A DNA stretch of 9,740 nucleotides from Anaerolineales bacterium. GTDB lineage: Bacteria; Chloroflexota; Anaerolineae; Anaerolineales; Villigracilaceae. Positions 1-5,889 of this stretch are shown piece by piece; the stretch's first letter is position 1, and each line of letters opens with the position of its first letter. The notes beneath the pieces are model-generated. The model was not told the DNA's origin. It saw nothing but the letters and a program-made list of their open reading frames with translations, and searched no databases. The stretch lies in contig JADLCG010000231.1 in assembly GCA_020847355.1 (NCBI GenBank), forward strand, positions 1 through 9,740. The letters are read 5' to 3'. The position numbers and the translations under genes were made by a program.

Positions 1-3000
1 GCAGGGCGCGACCAGTTCGTTTGTGAGGGGGAACTGCGCATGGGTCGTCCCGTTCTGGTTTTGCCAACCAGCAAAGTCTCAGGGATATCATCCATAAAAC
101 GCGAGGGGAAGGTTTCTTCTGCCATGCCGCGCCCGCCGCGTTGAATGGCGCGGAGCAGGTAGAGTTTATCTTTGGCGCGGGTGATGCCCACATAAAATAG
201 GCGGCGCTCTTCTTCCATTTGTTCGGGTTCGTCAAACGAACGGCTGTGCGGAATGATGCCGTCGTCTAAACCGACGATGAAGACTGCGCCATATTCCAGC
301 CCTTTGGCGGCGTGCAAAGTGAGCAGAGTTGGCGCGTTGTTATCGGTGATGGTATCTTGATCGGCGATGAGCGCGATGTTTTCAAGGAATTCGTCCATTG
401 TGCGCGCGGCGTATTCTTCCGCGAGGCGGTGAAGTTCCATCACATTTTCCCAGCGGTCGGCGCTTTCTTCCGAATCGTCGTCTTTGATATAGGCTTTGTA
501 ATTAATATCTCTGGCAATTTGATCGAAGAGTTCCGGCACGGTGCGGGTTTGAGCCAGCGCGCGCCAATTGGCTAACATGCCGCCAAAATCCGCAAGCGGC
601 AGGGCGGCGCGACCTGTGAAAGATTTATAAAACGGAGAATCGGCGCCGCGCGCGAGATCGAGCAGAATATTGGCTGGGGTTGTGTTGTTTTGTCTGGCGG
701 CGACGTGGAGCGTGGTTAATGTTTTTTCGCCGATGCCGCGCGGCGGCACGTTGATGATGCGATCTAAGCTGGCTTCGTCGGCAAGGTTGTGAACGAGGCG
801 CATGAAGGCGATCATATCTTTCACTTCGCGCCGTCCGTAAAACCTTTGCGCGCCGACTAGTTTGTAAGGAAGCCGCGCCTGCAAAAAGGCTTCTTCAATT
901 AAACGCGACATCGCGTTGGTGCGATACATCACGGCGCAATCGCGCGGCTCAAACTGACCGGAAGCTACCAACTGGGCAATGGTATCTACGACAAACGCGG
1001 CTTCGCCGTAATCATCGCGGGCTTCGTAGAAGAAGATGCGTTCGCCCGCGCCGCGATCGCTGAAGAGTTTTTTCTTGCGCCGGTTTTGGGCGCGGTCAAT
1101 TACGCTCATGGCGACGTCTAAAATATTTTGATGCGAGCGATAGTTTTGTTCCAGCAAAATGACGGTGGCGTCTACGTGATCTTGCTCAAAGCGGCGCACG
1201 TTGCGATAGTCCGCCCCGCGCCAAGCGTACACCGAATTATGGACCACCAGACCATTGGCAATGTAGTTGTGTAAGTTCTCAACTTCTAGATCGTAAACGA
1301 TCCCGTGATACGCTTCGCTGGTCACTTCTATAATTTCATCTTCAATAATTTTGCCGTTTTGTTCAATGGCAATCAACATAGATGGATGAAGATGGCTGGC
1401 GGGCATGAGGTTGAATTTTTGCGCGAGCGGCTGATCGTTTTTGGCGACCAGAAAGGCTCCCACGATAATTTCTGCGTCATTTGCCGCTTCGCTTAATTTT
1501 TGAGCGGCTTCTTGAATATCGTCATATTGCAAGCGGTTTAAGCCAAGCCGCCAATTATTATTTTTTAGCGAACGCGGGTTATACCCAGCGGACTTAAGTT
1601 GTTTGGCTAGCTTGGCGTCACTGCTCCATAGATCAACGCGATGCGCGTGCCACGGCGATGCTTGGGTGATTCGGCCATCGCCAAAATAGCGTAAGTTGAC
1701 GACGTTTCTAAATGTGCCTTGCGGCGTGTAGTGCGGATAATTTAGATCCATGCCCAAATCGGTTAACAATTGATTGGCGTTTGTATCTGTATCTATCTCG
1801 GAAAATAGCTTGTCAATATAGGTTTGCGACATACGCATTCTGCGCCCGCGCACATGGAAAACGCTGGTGGGGATGCTGTACCTAGTCGCGTAATAGGCTT
1901 CCCAGTAATGCGCTTCGCTTCGTTCTGCGCAAACTTTGAGAATCCACATTTTATCGGCGTTTTCTTGATTGCTTCTTACTTGCAAACCGACTTTCAAGCC
2001 GCTTCCGTCACTGCGCGTATGGGAAGCGATGCCCACGCGATAGCCCTTATCTTTGCGATACATTAAGTAAACATAATGCCAGCCGGGCTTCATGCCCAGC
2101 CTAGCAAAGACAATATGATTAGGCGTGGCTTTGATGATTTTTCCGCCGCGCGTTTTTACTTTGACAATATTCCCCTTGAAGCTTCTTTTTCCGGTCCGCG
2201 AGACTTTTGAAATCATAGTGGAGCCGCGCCCGCTCGCGGCGCTAACTGCATCGCCTTTTTTTAATGTCTCAATTTTTTTTGTTCCGTCGGGCGTTTGAAT
2301 TTTTGTGCCAGCCGGAAAGCATTGGTCCGGATCTCCAACGCAAAATATATTTTTATGATACGAGGAAAGGTGTTTTACTAATGTATATTGCGCGCTGTTC
2401 GTGTCTTGAAATTCATCCACGAGAACATGCCGAAAACGCTGGGCATATTTTTCGCGCACGGCAGGCACGTCTTCCAATAAATGCGCGGTGTATAACAAAA
2501 TATCGTCAAAGTCCACGCCGTTCATGGCGACGAGTCTTTTTTGATATTCGGCATAAACGCGTTTGACGACTTCGTCGCGGTAGGTGTTGATCGGGAAATC
2601 GTCCGGCAGAATTAATTCATTTTTGGCGCGTGAAATCGAAGCATGGACGCTTGAAGCGCGATACAACTTTTCGTTCAAGTTAAATTCTTTGACGATCGTC
2701 TTGACGATTCTTTCTTGATCGTCCGCGTCAAAAATCACAAAATTGGATTCGATCGGCAGGTGCTCGGTCTCGCGCCGCAGAATGCGCGTGCAAATTGAAT
2801 GGAACGTGCCAATCATCATGCCTTCGATAGCTTGTTCGTTGAGCAGAGCCTTCACGCGCGCTTGCATTTCTTTGGCGGCTTTATTGGTGAAGGTGACGGC
2901 GAGAATCTGCCAGGGGCGCACGCCTTCGCTGGCGATGAGATAGGCGATCCGTTGCGTCAGCACGCGCGTCTTTCCGGACCCCGGGCCTGCGACTACTAAA

Positions 3001-3074
3001 ACCGGCCCTTCCCCCGCCGTGACAGCGCTTCTTTGTTGTGGGTTTAATTTATCGAGGAAATTCATAAGGGACAT
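1..3074 (-). CDS. pcrA: UvrD/PcrA-type ATP-dependent DNA helicase, intein-containing, 3' end cut by the window edge
   Basis: Superfamily 1A 3'-to-5' DNA helicase of the UvrD/PcrA/Rep group, which unwinds DNA in repair and removes obstacles to replication. The frame is open for 1024 codons from ATG 3074 to the left edge without a stop: 251 N-extein residues, a 362-residue intein, then 411 C-extein residues. The Q-motif LNPQQRSAV (about residue 10), Walker A AGPGSGKT (29-36, nt 2967-2990), GTFHS (89-93) and the Walker B-type DEFQDT (220-225) are all present. Motif III is GDPDQ|SVYAWRGA, split by the intein. Motif V (LLTLHAAKGLEY, about nt 295-335) and motif VI (VGITRAKDKLYL, about nt 160-195) are intact. 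The 662 host residues seen compare with about 720-750 in PcrA (family knowledge), so roughly 60-90 are missing. The start is uncertain: ATG 3074 and the in-frame ATG 3065 both lack a clear ribosome site. The gene lies 64 nt downstream of mscL on the same strand. Symbol could equally be uvrD. Confidence 0.95.
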   Translation of the reverse strand, partial: MSLMNFLDKLNPQQRSAVTAGEGPVLVVAGPGSGKTRVLTQRIAYLIASEGVRPWQILAVTFTNKAAKEMQARVKALLNEQAIEGMMIGTFHSICTRILRRETEHLPIESNFVIFDADDQERIVKTIVKEFNLNEKLYRASSVHASISRAKNELILPDDFPINTYRDEVVKRVYAEYQKRLVAMNGVDFDDILLYTAHLLEDVPAVREKYAQRFRHVLVDEFQDTNSAQYTLVKHLSSYHKNIFCVGDPDQCFPAGTKIQTPDGTKKIETLKKGDAVSAASGRGSTMISKVSRTGKRSFKGNIVKVKTRGGKIIKATPNHIVFARLGMKPGWHYVYLMYRKDKGYRVGIASHTRSDGSGLKVGLQVRSNQENADKMWILKVCAERSEAHYWEAYYATRYSIPTSVFHVRGRRMRMSQTYIDKLFSEIDTDTNANQLLTDLGMDLNYPHYTPQGTFRNVVNLRYFGDGRITQASPWHAHRVDLWSSDAKLAKQLKSAGYNPRSLKNNNWRLGLNRLQYDDIQEAAQKLSEAANDAEIIVGAFLVAKNDQPLAQKFNLMPASHLHPSMLIAIEQNGKIIEDEIIEVTSEAYHGIVYDLEVENLHNYIANGLVVHNSVYAWRGADYRNVRRFEQDHVDATVILLEQNYRSHQNILDVAMSVIDRAQNRRKKKLFSDRGAGERIFFYEARDDYGEAAFVVDTIAQLVASGQFEPRDCAVMYRTNAMSRLIEEAFLQARLPYKLVGAQRFYGRREVKDMIAFMRLVHNLADEASLDRIINVPPRGIGEKTLTTLHVAARQNNTTPANILLDLARGADSPFYKSFTGRAALPLADFGGMLANWRALAQTRTVPELFDQIARDINYKAYIKDDDSEESADRWENVMELHRLAEEYAARTMDEFLENIALIADQDTITDNNAPTLLTLHAAKGLEYGAVFIVGLDDGIIPHSRSFDEPEQMEEERRLFYVGITRAKDKLYLLRAIQRGGRGMAEETFPSRFMDDIPETLLVGKTRTGRPMRSSPSQTNWSRP
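1236..2321 (-). mobile_element. In-frame 362-residue intein in helicase motif III
   Basis: A protein-splicing element runs from Cys1 (TGC at 2321-2319) to Asn362 (ending at 1236), between Gln251 of the helicase and the +1 extein Ser (1235-1233). Removing it restores the continuous motif GDPDQSVYAWRGA, which fixes both boundaries. Block A begins CFPAGTKIQTPDG. Block B has the TxxH signature as TPNH (intein residues 66-69). Block F reads YDLEVENLHNYIA (343-355). Block G ends NGLVVHN followed by Ser, with the usual penultimate His and terminal Asn. All residues needed for autocatalytic splicing are therefore visible, and both exteins are intact, so splicing is probably active (inference). About 220 residues between the two Hint halves exceed a mini-intein and encode an extra domain described separately. 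Host motif III is a typical intein target because it is highly conserved. Confidence 0.95.
1857..2084 (-). other. GIY-YIG-like nuclease domain inside the intein
   Basis: Intein residues about 80-155 resemble a GIY-YIG endonuclease core rather than the usual LAGLIDADG domain. The string YVYLMYRKDKGYRVGIA (83-99) fits the two-strand pattern YVY...YxVG of this family. An Arg follows at 103 (SHTRS), then an aromatic-rich helix EAHYWEAYYATRY (136-148) whose Glu141 is placed like the metal-binding Glu of GIY-YIG enzymes, then PTSVF. Residues about 160-300 would be the DNA-recognition part: YPHYTPQG (195-202), LRYFGDGRI (210-218), and HRVDLWSSDAKLAKQLKSAG (227-246). The last part faintly recalls the second half of a LAGLIDADG module, which is an alternative reading. 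Assignment is by eye from motif spacing; no profile search was made. Confidence 0.6.
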
Positions 3075-3078
3075 TATA

Positions 3079-3116
3079 AATGCTCTGACAAAGACCACAG
3101 TCTTCATCAGAGCATT
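3079..3116 (-). terminator. Two-part hairpin between mscL and the helicase gene
   Basis: Outer arms AATGCTCTGA (3079-3088) and TCAGAGCATT (3107-3116) pair perfectly over 10 bp. A 2x2 internal bulge follows, then inner arms AAGAC (3091-3095) and GTCTT (3100-3104) around the loop CACA, giving 15 bp in 38 nt. It begins 22 nt past the mscL stop and ends 4 nt before helicase ATG 3074, with no T-run after it on the minus strand. A canonical intrinsic terminator is therefore not shown. It may be an attenuating or 3'-protective structure, a protein-binding palindrome, or a structure limiting helicase translation. A TATAAT hexamer (minus strand, 3078-3073) overlaps ATG 3074, but I find no matching -35, so a separate helicase promoter is unproven. 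Confidence 0.45.
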
Positions 3117-3138
3117 GGAAAGCGAAGCAATGAAAAAA

Positions 3139-3528
3139 TTATTTTATTTCGGAAGTGCAGTGCGGGCAACGGGTCGCTTTGAGCGGAACGGCGCTCAAAC
3201 AATAGGGGCAATCTTTCGTCGTGGGCGCGGCGGCGGGTTCCGGCTTCTTCAAAGAATTGGCGGATTTGACGATCAAGAAAATCACGAAGGCGATGATCAG
3301 AAAATCAATCACATTATTGATGAATATGCCGTAGGTGATTTTAGCTTCGCCGATGGTTAAAGCCAGCCCGCTGAAATCCACGCCGCCCATGACGAGCCCA
3401 ATGATTGGCATGAGAATATCGGCAACCAGCGAGCTGACGATTTTTCCGAAAGCGCCGCCAATGATCACGGCAATCGCTAAATCTAAAACATTTCCACGCA
3501 TAATAAAGGCTTTGAATTCTTTTAACAT
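3139..3528 (-). CDS. mscL: Large-conductance mechanosensitive channel MscL with C-terminal zinc ribbon
   Basis: A 129-residue membrane channel that opens under membrane tension and releases solutes during hypo-osmotic shock. The MscL N-terminus is clear: MLKEFKAFIMRGNVLDLAIA, followed by the gating helix VIIGGAFGKIVSSLVADILM (TM1 about 14-40). The PIIGLVMGG loop follows, and TM2 is at about 67-88 (GIFINNVIDFLIIAFVIFLI). After a short KKPEP/AAAPTT linker the usual charged cytoplasmic helix is replaced by CPYC-x10-CPHC (residues 107-124), a four-cysteine zinc-ribbon pattern. The start is set by AAGGAG 7 nt before ATG 3528. The frame remains open upstream to 3762, but that part shows no protein-like sequence and contains the promoter. 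The gene is transcribed away from the peptide transporter genes and toward the helicase gene. Confidence 0.96.
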   Translation of the reverse strand: MLKEFKAFIMRGNVLDLAIAVIIGGAFGKIVSSLVADILMPIIGLVMGGVDFSGLALTIGEAKITYGIFINNVIDFLIIAFVIFLIVKSANSLKKPEPAAAPTTKDCPYCLSAVPLKATRCPHCTSEIK

Positions 3529-3562
3529 CTTGCGCTCCTTGTGTTTGGGGATGATATTTTTC

Positions 3563-3591
3563 ATTCTATGTGATGAAGTTGGGGGTGTCAA
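3563..3591 (-). promoter_or_regulatory. Sigma70-like promoter of mscL
   Basis: On the minus strand, TTGACA (3591-3586) is followed by a 17-nt spacer and TAGAAT (3568-3563). This is a consensus -35 with a 5/6 -10 at ideal spacing. The predicted start near 3556 leaves a leader of about 28 nt that carries the AAGGAG ribosome site of mscL. The helicase gene may also be transcribed from here by read-through past the hairpin. Confidence 0.75.
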
Positions 3592-3692
3592 TGTGAATTT
3601 GTAAAGGCTGGAAAGATGCCTTTTGATGGAGGCGCAGGCGCGGGGTAGGGCGGGGCGGGAAAATCCGCTGGCGAGGGGCTGAAATAATTCAT

Positions 3693-3720
3693 TTGACGCT
3701 TCAATAGAATTAGGTATAAT
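3693..3720 (+). promoter_or_regulatory. Sigma70-like promoter of the ABC transporter operon
   Basis: TTGACG (3693-3698), a 16-nt spacer and TATAAT (3715-3720). The predicted transcription start is near 3727, about 73 nt before the oppD ATG. It is the only strong rightward promoter seen in the divergent region. The rest of 3592-3692 is G-rich, with no gene or repeat that I can support. Confidence 0.7.
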
Positions 3721-3730
3721 TTCACCTGCT

Positions 3731-3748
3731 TTCGGGCGTGCGCCCGAA
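3731..3748 (+). promoter_or_regulatory. Perfect inverted repeat at the start of the oppD transcript (candidate operator or 5' hairpin)
   Basis: Arms TTCGGGCG (3731-3738) and CGCCCGAA (3741-3748) are perfectly complementary around TG. The element lies 11 nt downstream of the TATAAT box, at about +5 to +22. Such a position suits either a repressor operator or a protective 5' RNA stem. Sequence alone cannot separate the two. Confidence 0.5.
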
Positions 3749-3799
3749 TCCGAGTAAGTCACAAACTACAAAATCCTAAAGTTAGAGAAGGACTTGCGG

Positions 3800-4789
3800 A
3801 TGCCTGATTTTTTGTTAGAGATCAAAGGTCTTGAAACGCAATTCAAGACGCCGGATGGAATTGTTCACGCCGTGAATGGAGTTTCATTTGGTTTGAAGGA
3901 AGGCGAAACTTTAGCTGTGGTGGGGGAAAGCGGATGCGGAAAAAGCGTCACGATGTTATCGGTAATGGGATTGATTCCATCTCCTCCCGGCAAGATTACG
4001 GCTGGCGAGGCTGTGTTCTTTGGGCGCGATCTTTTGAAAATGTCCTCCGAAGAACTTAGGCATGTGCGCGGCGCGCAAATCAGCATGGTATTTCAAGACC
4101 CAATGACTTCTTTGAATCCGGTATTGACGATTGGTCGTCAATTGGAAGAGCCGTTGATGTTGCACGTGGGGATGTCGCGCAATCAGGCGCGCGATCGCGT
4201 GGCGGAATTGTTGGCGCTGGTGGGCATTCCCAACCCGAAAGATCGTTTGGACGATTACCCGCATCAATTTTCCGGCGGTATGCGTCAGCGCGTGATGATC
4301 GCGATGGGCTTATCTTGTAGCCCGCAGATTCTAATCGCAGATGAGCCGACCACCGCGTTGGACGTGACCATTCAAGCGCAAATCGTCGAGTTGGTGAAAC
4401 GCTTGCGCGAAGAGATCGGCATGGCGATTATTTGGATTACGCACGATCTCGGCATTGTGGCTGGGTTGGCGCATCGCGTTGTGGTGATGTACGGCGGCTT
4501 TGTGGTTGAGGAAGCGCCGGTGAATGAACTCTACGCGAATCCTTCGCACCCGTATACGCTGGGCTTGCTAGGCAGTATTCCGCGTTTAGATCAAAAAGAA
4601 GGTAAGAAGCTAACTTCCATTGACGGCTTGCCGCCGGTTCTTTACGAGAAACCAACCGCTTGTCCGTTCGCGCCGCGCTGTAAGTGGGCGATGGAGCGCT
4701 GTTGGAAAGAAAATCCGCTGTTACAAAGCGTCGGCACGGATCACCGCGTGGCTTGTTGGGTAGATACTAAAACTGGGAGAGCCCGTTAA
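3800..4789 (+). CDS. oppD: Peptide-type ABC transporter ATP-binding protein, OppD/DppD family
   Basis: First ATPase of a five-gene importer; hydrolyses ATP on the cytoplasmic side to power uptake through the permease pair. 329 residues. Walker A GESGCGKS (42-49), Q-loop VFQDP (Gln99), signature FSGGM (157-161), Walker B ILIADEP (177-183), D-loop TALD and switch His215 (THD) are all intact. The C-terminal oligopeptide-family extension (NPSHPYTLGLLGSIP, about 247-261) is followed by Cys288, Cys294, Cys301 and Cys319, the spacing of the cysteine cluster reported to hold a [4Fe-4S] centre in some OppD/DppD proteins (family knowledge). ATG 3800 is chosen because AGAAGGA ends 7 nt before it; an in-frame TTG at 3794 would sit too close to that site. 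The stop overlaps the next start as TAATG, indicating translational coupling. Substrate could be di- or oligopeptides, or another family 5 solute. Confidence 0.95.
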   Translation: MPDFLLEIKGLETQFKTPDGIVHAVNGVSFGLKEGETLAVVGESGCGKSVTMLSVMGLIPSPPGKITAGEAVFFGRDLLKMSSEELRHVRGAQISMVFQDPMTSLNPVLTIGRQLEEPLMLHVGMSRNQARDRVAELLALVGIPNPKDRLDDYPHQFSGGMRQRVMIAMGLSCSPQILIADEPTTALDVTIQAQIVELVKRLREEIGMAIIWITHDLGIVAGLAHRVVVMYGGFVVEEAPVNELYANPSHPYTLGLLGSIPRLDQKEGKKLTSIDGLPPVLYEKPTACPFAPRCKWAMERCWKENPLLQSVGTDHRVACWVDTKTGRAR

Positions 4790-5781
4790 TGACTACTAAT
4801 CACGAAGCGCTTCTCCATGTAGAAGACTTGAAAATGCACTTTCCAATTTACAAGGGGCTGTTTCGCAGACAAGTTGGAGCGGTCCATGCGGTGGACGGAA
4901 TTTCGTTTGAAGTCCACAAGGGCGAGACTTTGGGCCTAGTGGGCGAATCAGGGTGCGGTAAATCCACAACCGGACGCGCCATTTTACAACTGCACCGTCC
5001 GAATAGCGGCAAAGTAAATTTTGACGGGAAGAATTTGGTCGAGCTAAAAGGGGAAGAATTGCGGCTCATGCGGCGCAAAATGCAGATGATTTTTCAAGAC
5101 CCATACGCAAGTTTGAATCCGCGTATGACGGTTGGAGAAATTATCGGCGAACCGCTAATCGTACATAATATTGCCAGCGGCAAGGAAGTGCAAGATCGCG
5201 TCGCGCAACTCCTTGAATTGGTGCGTTTGAATCCCTCTTTTGCCAGCCGCTATCCGCATGAATTTTCCGGCGGGCAACGTCAACGAATTGGCATTGCGCG
5301 GGCTGGCGCTTTGCAACCGCCTTTTATCGTCTGCGACGAGCCAATCTCCGCGTTAGACGTTTCCATTCAATCGCAAGTCGTCAATCTTTTACAGGAATTA
5401 CAAGAACAATTTGGGCTGACTTACCTCTTCATCGCGCATGACCTGTCTATGGTTCGGCACATCAGCAACCGCGTGGCAGTGATGTATTTAGGCGTGATCA
5501 TGGAACTTGCCAGTAGCGAGGCTTTATACACCAATCCGCTTCATCCATATACCCAAGCCCTGCTTTCGGCTGTGCCAATTCCAGACCCAATCTTAGAATC
5601 GAAGCGTAAACGCATTTTGCTGGAAGGCGACGTGCCTTCTCCAGTCAACCCGCCGTCTGGTTGCCGCTTCCGCACGCGTTGCCCAATCGCCGAGACGGTT
5701 TGCGCGGAGAAACGCCCAGAATTTCGAGAGCTGAAACCCGGCCATTTTGTGGCTTGTCACTTTGCCGAACGATTTGTATAA
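4789..5781 (+). CDS. oppF: Peptide-type ABC transporter ATP-binding protein, OppF/DppF family
   Basis: Second ATPase, expected to form a heterodimer with the OppD-like subunit on the inner face of the membrane. 330 residues. Walker A GESGCGKS (52-59), Q-loop IFQDPYASLNPR (Gln103), signature EFSGGQ (158-163), Walker B FIVCDEP (179-185), SALD and switch His217 (AHD) are present. The helix after the signature reads IARAGALQP, where ARALAL is more usual in the family, a conservative oddity. The C-terminus has the family 'LHPYTQALLSAVP' segment (251-263) and Cys292, Cys298, Cys305 and Cys323, with the same 5-6-17 spacing as in OppD. GGGAGA 8 nt before ATG 4789 lies in the end of oppD, with a 1-nt overlap of stop and start. 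A promoter for the next gene is embedded in its last codons. Confidence 0.95.
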   Translation: MTTNHEALLHVEDLKMHFPIYKGLFRRQVGAVHAVDGISFEVHKGETLGLVGESGCGKSTTGRAILQLHRPNSGKVNFDGKNLVELKGEELRLMRRKMQMIFQDPYASLNPRMTVGEIIGEPLIVHNIASGKEVQDRVAQLLELVRLNPSFASRYPHEFSGGQRQRIGIARAGALQPPFIVCDEPISALDVSIQSQVVNLLQELQEQFGLTYLFIAHDLSMVRHISNRVAVMYLGVIMELASSEALYTNPLHPYTQALLSAVPIPDPILESKRKRILLEGDVPSPVNPPSGCRFRTRCPIAETVCAEKRPEFRELKPGHFVACHFAERFV

Positions 5782-5782
5782 T
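5754..5782 (+). promoter_or_regulatory. Internal sigma70-like promoter for the binding-protein gene
   Basis: TTGTCA (5754-5759), a 17-nt spacer and TATAAT (5777-5782), within the last codons of oppF and running one base past its stop. The predicted start is near 5789, giving a leader of about 100 nt. The -10 lies in a perfect AT palindrome, GTATAA-TTT-TTATAC (5776-5790), which may be a coincidence of the AT-rich box. Having its own promoter would let the binding protein be made in excess. Confidence 0.65.
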
Positions 5783-5796
5783 TTTTATACCCCTTT

Positions 5797-5809
5797 GAAA
5801 GGAGGTGAT
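5797..5809 (+). promoter_or_regulatory. Very strong Shine-Dalgarno-like element in the leader, STAB-SD-like
   Basis: GAAAGGAGGTGAT contains GAAAGGAGG (5797-5805) and matches 12 nt of the usual complement of the 16S rRNA 3' tail (5798-5809). It is not the ribosome site of the lipoprotein gene, whose AGGAG is at 5877-5881, 8 nt before ATG 5890. It lies about 9 nt from the predicted mRNA 5' end. That resembles the STAB-SD of Bacillus thuringiensis cry3A, where ribosome binding protects the transcript. A following ATG at 5808 opens a 16-codon frame to 5858 (MSLQAVTYPYLKCRVR), but it is only 2 nt from GGAGG, too close for efficient initiation. Confidence 0.5.
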
Positions 5810-5889
5810 GTCGTTACAGGCAGTAACTTACCCTTACCTTAAATGTCGTGTTCGTTAATTGTTTCTAAATTTTATGAGGAGAAAGAAAG

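Noticed and set aside
1909..1931. TGCGC...GCGCA inverted repeat with AGCGAAGCG, suspected small palindromic repeat inserted in the intein
   Set aside because: Only 5 bp pair, the protein keeps the spacing expected for the nuclease helix, and the other AGCGAAGCG copies in the intein are Ser-Glu-Ala codons at unrelated places.
2255..2280. Runs of 7 and 8 A on the coding strand near the intein N-terminus, possible programmed frameshift
   Set aside because: The zero frame stays open through both runs and gives a normal block A to block B sequence; there is no sign that a second frame is used.
1305..2566. Several plus-strand open frames opposite the intein and helicase
   Set aside because: They are short, lack ribosome sites and motifs, and lie opposite a continuous minus-strand helicase/intein reading frame.
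3529..3762. Upstream extension of the mscL reading frame giving a 207-residue protein
   Set aside because: The extra 78 residues are not protein-like and run through the TTGACA-17-TAGAAT promoter; ATG 3528 has a good AAGGAG and matches the MscL N-terminus.
3794..3799. TTG 3794 as the start of oppD
   Set aside because: It is only 1 nt from the AGAAGGA ribosome site, while ATG 3800 has a 7-nt spacing.
5776..5790. AT palindrome GTATAA-TTT-TTATAC as oppF terminator
   Set aside because: The stem is short and purely weak except the end pairs, with no U-tract; it is better explained by the TATAAT of the internal promoter.
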